Assembly (NCBI RefSeq): GCF_000585415.1
Contig: NZ_KK073876.1
Coordinates: 2,415,810-2,479,809, forward strand
Length of the DNA stretch: 64,000 nucleotides
Origin: Sphingomonas jaspsi DSM 18422
Lineage (GTDB): Bacteria; Pseudomonadota; Alphaproteobacteria; Sphingomonadales; Sphingomonadaceae
Direction: 5' to 3'
The position numbers were made by a program, and so were the translations under genes. Shown piece after piece: positions 52,401 through 61,505 of the stretch. How positions within the stretch are numbered: position 1 is the stretch's first letter; each line of letters begins with the position of its first letter. A model generated the notes under the pieces. It saw only the letters and a list, made by a program, of their open reading frames with translations. It searched no databases and was not told the origin of the DNA.

Positions 52401-52472
52401 CGCAGGGCCGGGCCTGGCTCCTCGCGACAAGGGAAAAAGGATCCCGCGTCCATCCCCACGGCCCGGCCCGCG
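52401..52472 (+). promoter_or_regulatory. Structured leader upstream of the secreted cupin gene
   Basis: GGGCCGGGCC (52405-52414) is exactly complementary to 52460-52469, extended by CGC/GCG with one bulged A. The 45-base apical region holds an A-rich stretch. This would fold into a long hairpin about 40-50 bases before the start codon. Confidence 0.4.
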
Positions 52473-52524
52473 ACATTCGGATTTCGAACGCCCAAGACTG
52501 ACAAACCAAGGAATGGAACGCTTT

Positions 52525-52965
52525 ATGACCAACTTGCTCAAGATCGCCCCGCTCGCCCTGGCCGCCACCACGGCCCTTGCCGCCCCCGCCTTTGCCGGCC
52601 AGTGCGCCGCCGAAGGCACCAATGCGCTGGCGAATGCGCCGACCATGCCCAAGGGCGTCACCGACACGGTGATCGGCTCGATCGACCTCAAGAATGAAAT
52701 CGGCGTCGACGGCCGCCTGCTCCGCACCCGTCGTCTGGTTGTACAGCCGGGCGGCATCGTTCCGCTGCACAGCCACGTCGACCGGCCGGCGCTGATTGTA
52801 ACCGTCAGCGGCGCGATCACCGAATACCGCTCCAACTGCACCAAGCCGATCGAACATAAGGCCGGTGACATCAGCCGCGAGGCGGACGGGATCTCCCACT
52901 ATTGGGTGAACCACGGAAATGTCCCCGCCGTGCTGCTGTCCTCGGACGTGTTCCACGGGATGTGA
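52525..52965 (+). CDS. Secreted cupin-domain protein
   Basis: A 146-residue exported protein: signal peptide ([22 protein letters not shown]), then a cupin with metal ligands in [18 protein letters not shown] (HxH) and a later His in DGISHYW. Two Cys are in the mature chain. ATG at 52525 or at 52513; AAGGAA lies upstream. It precedes the bufferin operon by 125 bases on the same strand, separated by a strong hairpin, and could be co-regulated with it as a periplasmic metal-binding protein. Confidence 0.8.
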   Translation: MTNLLKIAPLALAATTALAAPAFAGQCAAEGTNALANAPTMPKGVTDTVIGSIDLKNEIGVDGRLLRTRRLVVQPGGIVPLHSHVDRPALIVTVSGAITEYRSNCTKPIEHKAGDISREADGISHYWVNHGNVPAVLLSSDVFHGM

Positions 52966-53016
52966 ACCGTTCGGGCCGGTACGCCCTCGATCGTCGCTCC
53001 CTGCCGGCCCGACCTT

Positions 53017-53048
53017 GGCGCCCCGCCTCCGCCCCCCGGCGGGGCGCC
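53017..53048 (+). terminator. Strong hairpin between the cupin and bufA genes
   Basis: An 11-bp perfect stem GGCGCCCCGCC with a 10-base loop. No T-run follows, so it may be a partial terminator, a processing site or an attenuator that separates expression of the cupin and bufferin genes. Confidence 0.5.
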
Positions 53049-53090
53049 ATCCTGACACGAACCGGGGGAATTGAAGAGAGGTCAGCTCCT

Positions 53091-53372
53091 ATGAATACGC
53101 TTAGCAAAGTCGCCTCGATGGCCGTTCTAGCTTCCTTGAGCGCCGCCGTCGCCCACGCCGGTCCCGCGGCCCCGCAGCCGGGCAAGGACAAGTGCTTCGG
53201 CGTTTCGCTCGCCGGCAAGAACGACTGCGCCGCGGGTGCGGGCACGACCTGCGCCGGCACGTCGCATAAGGACTATCAGGGCAACGCTTGGAAATATGTT
53301 GCCAAGGGCACCTGCACGGCGATCAAGACGCCCAAGGGCAACGGGTCGCTGACCCCGATCGCGAGCCGATAA
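53091..53372 (+). CDS. bufA: Bufferin precursor peptide (DUF2282, BufA1-type copper-binding RiPP)
   Basis: A 93-residue precursor: signal peptide to about residue 23 (AVAHA-GPA), then a core with four cysteines at 35, 46, 54 and 75 in the family pattern [30 protein letters not shown] and GTC. In bufferins these cysteines are modified by the adjacent DUF692 (MNIO) enzyme and the exported peptide binds copper in the periplasm. AGAGAGGTCAGCTCCT precedes the ATG. Followed three bases later by the modification enzyme. Unusually long signal for a RiPP leader is the norm in this family. Confidence 0.92.
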   Translation: MNTLSKVASMAVLASLSAAVAHAGPAAPQPGKDKCFGVSLAGKNDCAAGAGTTCAGTSHKDYQGNAWKYVAKGTCTAIKTPKGNGSLTPIASR

Positions 53373-53375
53373 GCC

Positions 53376-54200
53376 ATGACTCCCTCTGCCGGCATCGGTT
53401 TCAAGGCCGACCATCTGGCGGACGCGCTAACCGTGTCGGCGGAGGGAATGTGGTTCGAAGTCCATGCCGAAAATTACATGGTCGATGGCGGGCCAAGGCT
53501 GGCGGTACTCGATACCCTCGCCGCTCGCTTCCCGCTTTCGATCCACGGGGTCGGGATGTCGCTGGCCAGTCCGGAGGCGCCCGATCCCGACCATCTCGAC
53601 GCGCTGAAGCGCCTTGTCGACCGCACTAGGCCCGCGCTGGTTTCCGAACATCTCGCCTGGTCGCGATTCAACGGACGCTATTACCCCGACCTGCTGCCGA
53701 TGCCGCGCACCACTTGTCTTCTGACCCAGCTGACGAGCAACATCGCGGCCGTTCAGGACAGGCTCGACCGCGCGATCCTGATCGAAAATCCGTCCCATTA
53801 TCTCGATATCGCCGACCATGACTGGGGCGAGACCGATTTCCTGGTCGAGCTGTGCCGCCGTTCTGGCTGCGGCCTGCTGGTCGACGTCAACAATGTCGTC
53901 GTCGGATCGCACAACCTCGGCTTCTCCGCCGAAGACTGGCTCGCCGCGCTGCCGGGCGCGTTGATCGGCGAAATCCACCTTGCCGGCCACAGCGCCGACG
54001 AAAAACTGCCCCTGCTGATCGACAGCCATGACGCGCCGGTCGACGAAAAGGTCTGGGCACTGTTCGAACGGCTGATCGCCCGCATCGGGCCCAAGCCGAC
54101 GCTGATCGAGCGCGACGCCAACATCCCGCCCTTCGCCGAGTTGATGGCCGAACGCGACCGCGCGCAGGCCGTCCTGGAGCGGGAGCCGGCTTATGCGTGA
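53376..54200 (+). CDS. bufB: DUF692 (MNIO) oxidative enzyme, BufB-type
   Basis: A 274-residue TIM-barrel multinuclear non-heme iron oxygenase. It starts AGIGFKADHLADAL, with the iron-site segments FEVHAENYM, SIHGVGMSLAS, VSEHLAWS, LIENPSHYL, LVDVNNVVVGSHN, EIHLAGHS and LIERDANIP. All expected His/Asp/Glu/Asn positions appear to be present. It modifies cysteines of the bufferin precursor. Its end overlaps bufC by eight bases. Confidence 0.95.
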   Translation: MTPSAGIGFKADHLADALTVSAEGMWFEVHAENYMVDGGPRLAVLDTLAARFPLSIHGVGMSLASPEAPDPDHLDALKRLVDRTRPALVSEHLAWSRFNGRYYPDLLPMPRTTCLLTQLTSNIAAVQDRLDRAILIENPSHYLDIADHDWGETDFLVELCRRSGCGLLVDVNNVVVGSHNLGFSAEDWLAALPGALIGEIHLAGHSADEKLPLLIDSHDAPVDEKVWALFERLIARIGPKPTLIERDANIPPFAELMAERDRAQAVLEREPAYA

Positions 54201-54915
54201 CCTCATTGCCTTCCAACAGGAACTTGCGTCCGCCATCGAAGGCTCGACCAACAGCCCGGCCGATATTTACCGCAACACGGTAATGCTGGGCGCAGTCCAG
54301 GCGCTGGCCGATAATTATCCCGTCGTGCGCAGGCTGGTCGGCAGCGAGATGTTTGGCGCGATGGCGGTCGACCACTCGACCTGCTGCCCACCGCGTTCGC
54401 CGATCATGGCGCACTATGGCGCCCGGTTCAGCGACTGGATCGGCGACCAGCCGTTCGCCGTAGACATCCCCTACCTTGCCGATGTCGCCAGGATCGAGCG
54501 TCTCTATGGCAAGGCGCTGTTCGCGGCGGACGAACCCGTAGCGACGGCAAAGGATTTCCAGGACGTCGGCGACTGGACTCAGATGCGAATCCGGCTTCAT
54601 CCGGCGACCCAATTCGATTGGCTGACGTCCCCGGCGATGACCATCTGGCTGGCGCACCAGCGCCACGCGGAGCCCGAGATTACAGCCACTTGGACTGCCG
54701 AAGGCGCGCTTTTCACCCGGCCCGCATCCAGCGTCGAGGCGATGTCCATCGATCGCGCCGGCCACCGTTTCCTGTTCGGCCTTCGCCTCGGCGAAACTGC
54801 CGGCACGGCGGCCCTGGCCGCGGCCGCCCTTTATCCGGATGCCGACATCGGCGCCCTGTTCGCAATGCTCGTTCACGCTGGCGCGTTCGCCGCGCCCCCG
54901 TCACGGAGGAATTAA
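54193..54915 (+). CDS. bufC: DUF2063 partner protein, BufC-type
   Basis: A 240-residue protein of the HvfC/BufC family. The N-terminal DUF2063 domain ([39 protein letters not shown]) provides the RiPP-recognition and partner function that delivers the precursor to BufB. The conserved FSDWIGDQ and [17 protein letters not shown] follow. Overlaps bufB, and its TAA overlaps the doxX start as TAATG. Confidence 0.93.
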   Translation: MRDLIAFQQELASAIEGSTNSPADIYRNTVMLGAVQALADNYPVVRRLVGSEMFGAMAVDHSTCCPPRSPIMAHYGARFSDWIGDQPFAVDIPYLADVARIERLYGKALFAADEPVATAKDFQDVGDWTQMRIRLHPATQFDWLTSPAMTIWLAHQRHAEPEITATWTAEGALFTRPASSVEAMSIDRAGHRFLFGLRLGETAGTAALAAAALYPDADIGALFAMLVHAGAFAAPPSRRN

Positions 54916-55385
54916 TGTCGACCAATGCCACCATGCTTCCAATCCAGCCGAACGGCAGCCTGTATCACCGCTTTGCCAGCATCGCGGCGACGCTGTTGCC
55001 CCGCGACCTCATCCTACTGGTTCAGCGAGTGGGCATCGCCTCGATCTTTTTCCTGTCGGGGCGGACCAAGGTCGATGGGCTGCTGACCGTCAACGATACA
55101 GCGTTCGAGCTGTTCAGGACCGATTACGCGCTGCCGCTGGTGAAGCCGGAAATAGCCGCCTACGCCGCGACTTATTCCGAACATTTGTTCCCGGTCCTGC
55201 TGGTGCTGGGCTTATTCAGCCGCTTCGCCGCGCTGGCGCTGCTCGGCATGACGACGGTCATCGAAGTGTTCGTTTATCCGGACGCCTGGCCGACGCACCT
55301 CAGCTGGGCCGGCCTGCTGCTGCCGATCATTGCGATGGGACCGGGGAAATTCTCGCTCGACCGACTGATCGGGCTGGAGCGCTAG
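54915..55385 (+). CDS. DoxX-family membrane protein
   Basis: A 156-residue membrane protein with four helices, beginning after a helical N-terminus ([20 protein letters not shown]) and including [39 protein letters not shown]. DoxX proteins are regular last members of bufferin operons and may act in redox or heme-linked electron transfer. Excellent Shine-Dalgarno GGAGGAATTA. Confidence 0.9.
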   Translation: MSTNATMLPIQPNGSLYHRFASIAATLLPRDLILLVQRVGIASIFFLSGRTKVDGLLTVNDTAFELFRTDYALPLVKPEIAAYAATYSEHLFPVLLVLGLFSRFAALALLGMTTVIEVFVYPDAWPTHLSWAGLLLPIIAMGPGKFSLDRLIGLER

Positions 55386-55389
55386 GCGC

Positions 55390-55656
55390 CTATTCGGCCG
55401 CCCACAGCTCCGACTTTTCGACAATGTCGAGCTCGCGGATCAACGCGTCCACGCTGTGGGTCAATTCGGGCAGCAAATCATATTGATGGCGGGCGCCGCG
55501 ATAGGCCTCAACCATCAATATGGCGTCGAGCAGGATCGGGACGACGAGGCTTTCCGGATCGTCGAGATCAACGATCGACTGCAGTTTTTCCAGCGCCTTC
55601 CGACGCGCCTTTTCGGGGTCGGACAATACCGTCGTGCGGCCGATCAACCAGCCCAT
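55390..55656 (-). CDS. Small helical protein of unknown function
   Basis: An 88-residue protein, apparently all alpha (GWLIGRTTVLSDPEKARRKALEKLQSIV ... DALIRELDIVEKSELW). AAAAGGAGCGATTC precedes the ATG at 55656. No family recognised. It is convergent with doxX, four bases apart, so it belongs to a different unit. Confidence 0.6.
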   Translation of the reverse strand: MGWLIGRTTVLSDPEKARRKALEKLQSIVDLDDPESLVVPILLDAILMVEAYRGARHQYDLLPELTHSVDALIRELDIVEKSELWAAE

Positions 55657-55759
55657 GAATCGCTCCTTTTCGAATAGGAACGGATGGTAGCGCGAACCCG
55701 TCGGCACGGGCAGTTCGCCCGGCCCCGCCAGCCCCTCGCTTCGGCGATACCGCTGCGCG

Positions 55760-56767
55760 TTAACTGCTGGCGGCGTTCAGCCGTTCGATCTGCCCAGCGT
55801 CCAGTTCAAGCGTCAGTGCGGCGATCAATTGCTCCGCCTGTACGAGGCTGGTGGCACTGGCGATCGGTGCGCCGATGCCATCCTGCGCCTTGGTCCATGC
55901 AAGCGCGACCGTGGCCATCGCCGCCCCGGTTTCCGCCGCCACCTCTTCGAGCGCGGCAAGCACGGCATTGCCCTTGGGGCTGCCGATATATTCGATATTG
56001 CGCCCGCCGCGGACCGACTTGCCGATATCGTCCTGCGAGCGATATTTACCGGTCAGGAAGCCGTTGGCGAGGCTGTAGAACGGGAAGAAGGACAGCCCTC
56101 GGGCGACCACCACGTCCTGTAGCGCACCTTCATATTTTCCGCGCTCGACCAGATTGTACCAGCCCTGCACCGCGGTCGCCGCCGGATAGCCGCCTGCCGC
56201 CGCGGCCGCGAGCGCCTCTTCGATCCGCGCGGGTTCGAAATTGCTGAGGCCGGTGTCGCGGATCTTGCCCGCCAGGCGCAATTCTTCGAAGGCGCCAAGG
56301 CTGTCGGCCAGCGGCACCTCGGGATTGTCGCGGTGCTGGTAATAAAGGTCGATCGTCTCGATCCCGAGCCGCTGGAGTGAGGCGTCGGCGGAGCGCGCGA
56401 TCACTGCCGGGTGGAGCGAGGCGACATATTCTTGGCCGGTAACGTTGCTGTTGTAGTCCTTCTTGTCTTCCAGCCGACCGTCGAGGAATCCGACCTTGGT
56501 GGCGATGATGACCTTGTCGCGCTTCGCCGGATCGCGCTTCAGCCAGTTGCCGATGACTGTCTCGCTTTCGCCGCCGACATGACCCGGCGCCCAGGCCGAA
56601 TAGACGTCGGCGGTGTCGATCATGGTGCCCCCGGCGTCGACGAACGCGTCGAGGATGCGGAAGCTGGTCGCTTCGTCCGCTGTCCAGCCGAACACATTTC
56701 CGCCCAGCGCCACCGGCGCGACGGCCTTGCCCGCAATTGTCAAATGCCTGCTCCCTTTTCGAACCAT
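55760..56767 (-). CDS. Aldo/keto reductase
   Basis: A 335-residue NADPH-dependent AKR of the YajO/Tas-like group. Catalytic Asp and Tyr are in MIDTADVYSAW, the Lys in VIIATKVG and the His in IDLYYQHRDNPEVP; GLSNFEPARI follows. The ATG at 56767 lies inside the last codons of the guanylyltransferase gene (28-base overlap); a TTG at 56743 is an alternative. Substrate unknown; co-transcribed with the sugar nucleotide gene. Confidence 0.9.
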   Translation of the reverse strand: MVRKGSRHLTIAGKAVAPVALGGNVFGWTADEATSFRILDAFVDAGGTMIDTADVYSAWAPGHVGGESETVIGNWLKRDPAKRDKVIIATKVGFLDGRLEDKKDYNSNVTGQEYVASLHPAVIARSADASLQRLGIETIDLYYQHRDNPEVPLADSLGAFEELRLAGKIRDTGLSNFEPARIEEALAAAAAGGYPAATAVQGWYNLVERGKYEGALQDVVVARGLSFFPFYSLANGFLTGKYRSQDDIGKSVRGGRNIEYIGSPKGNAVLAALEEVAAETGAAMATVALAWTKAQDGIGAPIASATSLVQAEQLIAALTLELDAGQIERLNAASS

Positions 56768-57786
56768 TCCGCCGCTTCGCGAACGCGCTGGGCATGTTCG
56801 GGGCGGGTCACAAGGACCGCGTCCTGCGTGGCGACGATGACCAGGCCGTCGACGCCGATCGCTGCGATTTTCGGGCCGCTGCTGCGCACCAGAAGGTTTC
56901 GCGAGTCCAATACGAGCACCCCATCTGGAACGCTGTTGCCGTCGACATCCCGCGCCGCCGCGTCGAGCAGTGCCTGCCAGCTGCCGATGTCAGACCAGCC
57001 CATATCGACCGGGACGACCGATACAGCATCGCTATGTTCCATCACCGCATAGTCGATCGATCGCGCCGGCGACTGGGCGAAGCTTTCCTCGTCCAGCAAA
57101 ATTTCCTGACCGCTCCGCCGGCTATTCGATACGGATGCCAGCGCAGCGGCCAGGATGTCCGGCGCATGCCGCGCCAGTTCATGTTTCCAAGTAGACGCGA
57201 GCGCGAGGAAGATGCCGGCATTCCAATAATGACCGCCATCCGCGATCATCGCTTGGGCCGTTTCGACGTCCGGCTTTTCGACAAAGCGGATCACCGGCCT
57301 AGGCCCCTCACCCGCTCCTGCCTCGATATAGCCATAGCCGGTGGCGGGGTGATCCGGCGTCACGCCGAAGGTGACGATCCGCCCCTCCAGCGCAACGGCG
57401 ATCGCCGCGTCGATCGCCCGATGGAAGGCACCCGCATCCGAAATATGATGGTCGCTGGGGCAGATCAGCAGCAAATCACCGTCGTCCGCGACGCCGGCCG
57501 CTACCGCGATCGCCGCCGCGCTGTCGCGCCGTACGGGTTCCATCACCAATGTGGCACGGTCCGGCAGCACCGCTGACAGGGCATCGCGCTGGTCGCGATT
57601 GGCGAGCACCATGGGCGCTGCGAACCCCTGATCGAACCGGCGCAGCGTCTGTTCGAACAATGTTTCGTTGCCCAGCAGGGGCAGCAGGTGCTTGGGCGTC
57701 CGCGATCGCGACAGTGGCCAGAGCCGGGTGCCGGACCCGCCGGCAAGAATGACCGGCCGAACCGGCCGCGCGTCCACAAGGTTCAT
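56740..57786 (-). CDS. manC: Mannose-1-phosphate guanylyltransferase
   Basis: A 348-residue nucleotidyltransferase that makes GDP-mannose for exopolysaccharide or glycan synthesis. The N-terminal VILAGGSGTRLWPLSRSRTPKHLLPL is the pyrophosphorylase signature; PSDHHISD, FVEKPD and WNAGIF are further family motifs. The length corresponds to the transferase domain alone, without the C-terminal phosphomannose isomerase domain of bifunctional ManC. Start at MNLVDARP; an ATG four codons upstream is possible. Divergent from prsK. Confidence 0.93.
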   Translation of the reverse strand: MNLVDARPVRPVILAGGSGTRLWPLSRSRTPKHLLPLLGNETLFEQTLRRFDQGFAAPMVLANRDQRDALSAVLPDRATLVMEPVRRDSAAAIAVAAGVADDGDLLLICPSDHHISDAGAFHRAIDAAIAVALEGRIVTFGVTPDHPATGYGYIEAGAGEGPRPVIRFVEKPDVETAQAMIADGGHYWNAGIFLALASTWKHELARHAPDILAAALASVSNSRRSGQEILLDEESFAQSPARSIDYAVMEHSDAVSVVPVDMGWSDIGSWQALLDAAARDVDGNSVPDGVLVLDSRNLLVRSSGPKIAAIGVDGLVIVATQDAVLVTRPEHAQRVREAAEWFEKGAGI

Positions 57787-57844
57787 GACCGGCACCATGA
57801 AGGAAGGCCCGGCAGGACGCCAGCCGTTCGATTCACCATTCGTT

Positions 57845-57887
57845 TGTAAAGTTTTGCGACACCTTGGGCATGTCGGTCCATTTTACA
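57845..57887. promoter_or_regulatory. 43-bp dyad of two TGTAAA-N6-CGACA half-sites between manC and prsK
   Basis: TGTAAAGTTTTGCGACA (57845-57861) faces an inverted partner, TGTAAA-N6-CGACA read on the minus strand (57887-57871). Both matching blocks share one centre at 57866. It is a likely enhancer for the PrsR response regulator, controlling prsK, manC or both. Confidence 0.55.
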
Positions 57888-57898
57888 GTCGAGGGTGC

Positions 57899-59986
57899 GT
57901 GCAGAGCTTGATCGCCTTCTGGACCTATTGCCTCGCCGCGGCCATGTTTGCCGCGCTGACGCTATGGGAATTGCGCCGCGGGCTTGGCGAAGACCAGCAG
58001 CGCTTGCTGCTGGCCGCCTTTGCGCTCACCGCCTGCTGGGCGTGGCTGACAGCGGTCGCGCCGACATCGATTCTTGCCGGCTATTCGGAGTCTGCCCGCA
58101 ACCTCGTCTGGATCGGCGTCCTTTATCGGCTGGCCGAGGTGGACAGCGACGAACGGCAACGCGGTGTCAAACCGGTCTATGTGGCGGTGGCGGGTGTGCT
58201 GGGTCTTCAACTCATCGTCGACGCCCTGCCCATCTTCCTCGATGCGGCAACATTCCAGGCCAGCCACGCGCTGGCGATAACGGCGATCATCCTGCGCCTG
58301 ACGGCAGCGGCCGGCGCGTTGGTCCTGGTGCACAATGTGTACGGCCAGGCTGCACCATCGGACCGCGCCGGAATCCGCTTCGCAATGCTCGCGCTGGCGG
58401 GGATCTGGGCCTACGATCTTAACCTCTACACCGTCGCCTATTTCGACCTTGGTGCCGCGCGCAGCCTGTTCGACTGGCGCGGCTTGGTGATGGCGCTCGC
58501 CGCGCCAATGTTCGTCATCGGATCGGGCCGCCGCGATGCGTGGCGCATCCGCCTGTCGCGCGCCGCGACCTTCCAGAGCCTCTCCCTCCTCGGGCTGGCG
58601 GGCTATTTCGTGGTAATGGCGGTGCTGGCGTCGGCGCTGCGCGAAAGCGGCTTCGACTGGACCCGCGGCCTGCTGATCACCCTGCTCGTGTGCATGACCC
58701 TTGCCGCGCTGATCCTGCTGCCGTCGCGGCGGGCGCGCGCCTGGCTCAAAGTCAAGGTCAGCAAGCATCTGTTCGAACATCGTTACGACTATCGAACCGA
58801 ATGGCTGCGCTTCGCCGAAACACTGGGCGCCAGCGGCCCGACCGCGCGGCCGATCGGCGAGCGCATCATCAAGGCCTTCGCCGACATCCTCGACGCGCCG
58901 GGCGGAATCCTGCTGATCGCCGACGATCATGGCGCGATCGAACCGGCGGCAAACTGGAACTGGTCGGGCAGCGCCAATCCGGGCGCGGCGATCCCCAGCG
59001 AACAGTCGATCGCTTTTTGGTTGGCGATGGGGGCCGAAGGCCGCATCATCGACTTCGACGCCCATCAGGGCGGCTGGGCAGATCCGCGCGAGAAGCTCAT
59101 CGGCCTGCCGCGGCAGCTCGTCGAGGAGGAGCAGGCGTGGACCGGCGTTCCGCTGATCCATGACGATCGGCTGATCGGCCTCGTCCTCCTGTCCTCCCCC
59201 GATTATCGTCGTCCCCTCGATTGGGAGGATTTCGACCTGCTGCGCACCGCAGGTCGGCAAGCCGCGAGCAGCCTTGCCGAGCAACTGAGCCAGCAGGCGC
59301 TGGCCAATGCGCAGCGGTTCGAAGACTTCAATCGCCGCTTCGCCTTCATCCTGCACGACGTGAAGAACCTCGTCAGCCAGCTCTCCCTGCTTGCACGGAA
59401 CGCCGAACGTCATGCCGACAACCCCGAATTCCGCGTCGACATGGTCGCGACCTTGAAAGGGTCGGTCGACAAGATGAACGACCTTCTCGCCCGACTGGCT
59501 CCGACCGCCGACCAGCGCCCCGCCAAGCCGGAGCCGACCGCCCTGCGGCCGGTGGTCGCCTCGGCCGTGGCCGGCAAGCGCGGCGACCATGATGTCCGGT
59601 TGATCGGCGACGGCAACCAGTGGGTCCGCGCCGATCCGTTGCTGCTGGAACAGGCAATCGGCCATTTGGTCCAGAATGCCATCGACGCATCGACCCCGCT
59701 GCAGCCGGTCACGGTCCGGATGGAGGGCAGCGCGGACGAAGCGACGATCACCATCACCGACCAGGGGACGGGCATGGATGCCGATTTCATCCGCAACCGC
59801 CTGTTCCAGCCCTTCGCATCGACCAAAGAGGGCGGCTTCGGCGTTGGCGCGTTCGAAGCACGTAGCCTCGTCTCCGCCATGGGCGGGCGTTTGTCGGTGG
59901 AATCCCGGCCCGGGAAGGGCAGCCAGTTCATCATCACCTTGCCGGTCGCCGCCGCGACCGACCAACTGCATCGGAAAAGCGCATGA
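57899..59986 (+). CDS. prsK: PEP-CTERM system sensor histidine kinase PrsK
   Basis: A 695-residue membrane kinase. About eight N-terminal helices (SLIAFWTYCLAAAMFAALTLWEL onwards), a GAF-like domain around residues 300-450, then the dimerisation segment with the phospho-acceptor His in AFILHDVKNLVSQLSLLARN and the ATPase motifs LLEQAIGHLVQNAIDAS (N box), DQGTGMDADF (G1) and GGFGVGAFEA. The GTG at 57899 follows GTCGAGGGTGC. PrsK/PrsR pairs go with the exosortase XrtA and PEP-CTERM exopolysaccharide systems. ATGA overlap with prsR. Confidence 0.92.
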   Translation: MQSLIAFWTYCLAAAMFAALTLWELRRGLGEDQQRLLLAAFALTACWAWLTAVAPTSILAGYSESARNLVWIGVLYRLAEVDSDERQRGVKPVYVAVAGVLGLQLIVDALPIFLDAATFQASHALAITAIILRLTAAAGALVLVHNVYGQAAPSDRAGIRFAMLALAGIWAYDLNLYTVAYFDLGAARSLFDWRGLVMALAAPMFVIGSGRRDAWRIRLSRAATFQSLSLLGLAGYFVVMAVLASALRESGFDWTRGLLITLLVCMTLAALILLPSRRARAWLKVKVSKHLFEHRYDYRTEWLRFAETLGASGPTARPIGERIIKAFADILDAPGGILLIADDHGAIEPAANWNWSGSANPGAAIPSEQSIAFWLAMGAEGRIIDFDAHQGGWADPREKLIGLPRQLVEEEQAWTGVPLIHDDRLIGLVLLSSPDYRRPLDWEDFDLLRTAGRQAASSLAEQLSQQALANAQRFEDFNRRFAFILHDVKNLVSQLSLLARNAERHADNPEFRVDMVATLKGSVDKMNDLLARLAPTADQRPAKPEPTALRPVVASAVAGKRGDHDVRLIGDGNQWVRADPLLLEQAIGHLVQNAIDASTPLQPVTVRMEGSADEATITITDQGTGMDADFIRNRLFQPFASTKEGGFGVGAFEARSLVSAMGGRLSVESRPGKGSQFIITLPVAAATDQLHRKSA

Positions 59987-61359
59987 CCGAGAAAAGCGAG
60001 CTTCCCGTCCTGCTGATCGTCGAGGACGACGTCGGCCTGCAACGGCAGCTGAAATGGGCCTATGAAGGCTATCAGGTCGTGATCGCGGGCAACCGCGCGG
60101 AAGCCGTCGACCTGCTGCGCCTGCACGAGCCGCGCGTGGTGACGTTGGACCTCGGCCTGCCGCCCGACCCCGACGGCACCAGCGAAGGCTTCGCGACCCT
60201 GTCCGAAATCCTGGCGCTCAAGCCCGACACCAAGGTCATCGTCGCATCGGGCCATGGCGCCCGCGAAAGCGCGCTGAAGGCGATCGCACTCGGCGCCTAC
60301 GACTTCTACAAGAAACCGGTCGACATCGACGAGCTCGGCCTGATCGTCGCCCGCGCCTTCCGCCTGTGGCAGATCGAGGACGAGAACCGCACCCTCGAAG
60401 CGCGCGGCGGCGGCGGCGCGACGGTGCTCGGCTCGATCATCTCCACCAGCCCAGAAATGGCGCGCGTTGCGCGTACGATCGAACGGGTCGCGTCGGCCGA
60501 CGTTTCGGTCATGCTGCTGGGCGCCAGCGGCACCGGCAAGGAATTGCTGGCACGGTCGGTCCACGACCTCAGCCCGCGAAAAGGCGGCGAGTTCGTCGCG
60601 ATCAACTGTGCCGCCATCCCTGAAAACCTGCTCGAAGCCGAATTGTTCGGTTATGAGCGTGGCGCCTTCACCGGCGCAGTGAAGACCACGCCCGGTAAGA
60701 TCGAGCAGGCACAGGGCGGAACGCTGTTCCTCGACGAAGTCGGCGACATTCCCCTGCCGCTGCAGGTCAAGTTGCTGCGCTTCCTGCAGGAACGGGTGAT
60801 CGAGCGGATCGGCGGCCGCGCACCGATCAACGTCGACACGCGCATCGTCTGCGCCACCCACCAGAATCTCGACGAGATGATCTCGGCGGGTAGTTTCCGC
60901 GACGATCTATACTACCGCCTGGCGGAAATCGTGGTGCACATTCCGTCGCTGGCCGACCGGTCCGGCGACGCGGTCCTGCTCGCCCGTCATTTCGTCAATC
61001 GCTATGCGCGGGAGATGAACCCCAAGGTCCAGGGCCTGGCGCCAGACGCAGCGGAAGCGATCGACGCCTATGCCTGGCCCGGCAATGTCCGCGAACTGGA
61101 AAACCGGGTTAAACGGGCCGTCATCATGGCCGACGGGAAGCTGATCGGCGCAGTCGATCTCGACCTGCCGACGGTCCGGCAAAGCGCCGGCGATGCCGTA
61201 CCGATCAACCTGCGCGCCGCGCGCGAAGTTGCCGACCGGCGCGCCATCCATCAGGCGCTGACGCGCACCGAATATAATATCTCGAGCGCGGCCAAGCTGC
61301 TGGGGATCAGCCGCCCGACCCTTTACGACCTGATGAAGCAATATCAGCTAGGGAGCTGA
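59983..61359 (+). CDS. prsR: PEP-CTERM system sigma54-dependent response regulator PrsR
   Basis: A 458-residue NtrC-type activator. The receiver has VEDDVGLQ, the phospho-acceptor Asp in VVTLDLGLPPD and Lys in YKKPVDIDEL. The AAA+ domain has Walker A GASGTGKE and the sigma54-contact loop YERGAFTGA. A C-terminal Fis-type helix-turn-helix (NISSAAKLLGISRPTLYDLM) binds DNA. It activates RpoN promoters of PEP-CTERM and polysaccharide genes in relatives. Coupled to prsK. Confidence 0.94.
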   Translation: MTEKSELPVLLIVEDDVGLQRQLKWAYEGYQVVIAGNRAEAVDLLRLHEPRVVTLDLGLPPDPDGTSEGFATLSEILALKPDTKVIVASGHGARESALKAIALGAYDFYKKPVDIDELGLIVARAFRLWQIEDENRTLEARGGGGATVLGSIISTSPEMARVARTIERVASADVSVMLLGASGTGKELLARSVHDLSPRKGGEFVAINCAAIPENLLEAELFGYERGAFTGAVKTTPGKIEQAQGGTLFLDEVGDIPLPLQVKLLRFLQERVIERIGGRAPINVDTRIVCATHQNLDEMISAGSFRDDLYYRLAEIVVHIPSLADRSGDAVLLARHFVNRYAREMNPKVQGLAPDAAEAIDAYAWPGNVRELENRVKRAVIMADGKLIGAVDLDLPTVRQSAGDAVPINLRAAREVADRRAIHQALTRTEYNISSAAKLLGISRPTLYDLMKQYQLGS

Positions 61360-61505
61360 ACGCTCGTTAACTTTTCGTTTGCCACGGCTCGGTCGGATGT
61401 GTTCGCATCCGCCCGGCTGGACCGACGCGCGGGGATGACAGACCGTCGGGCGGCCGTTTTGGCGTCATGCCGGGGGCGCTTTACTCGACAGGGGAGTGTG
61501 AAGCC

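Noticed and set aside
52798..52824. GTAACC-N17-CGAA, similar to the ECF SigF-type promoter that drives bufferin operons in some alphaproteobacteria
   Set aside because: It lies inside the cupin coding region about 270 bases before bufA, and the spacer is one base longer than the pattern I remember. Probably chance.
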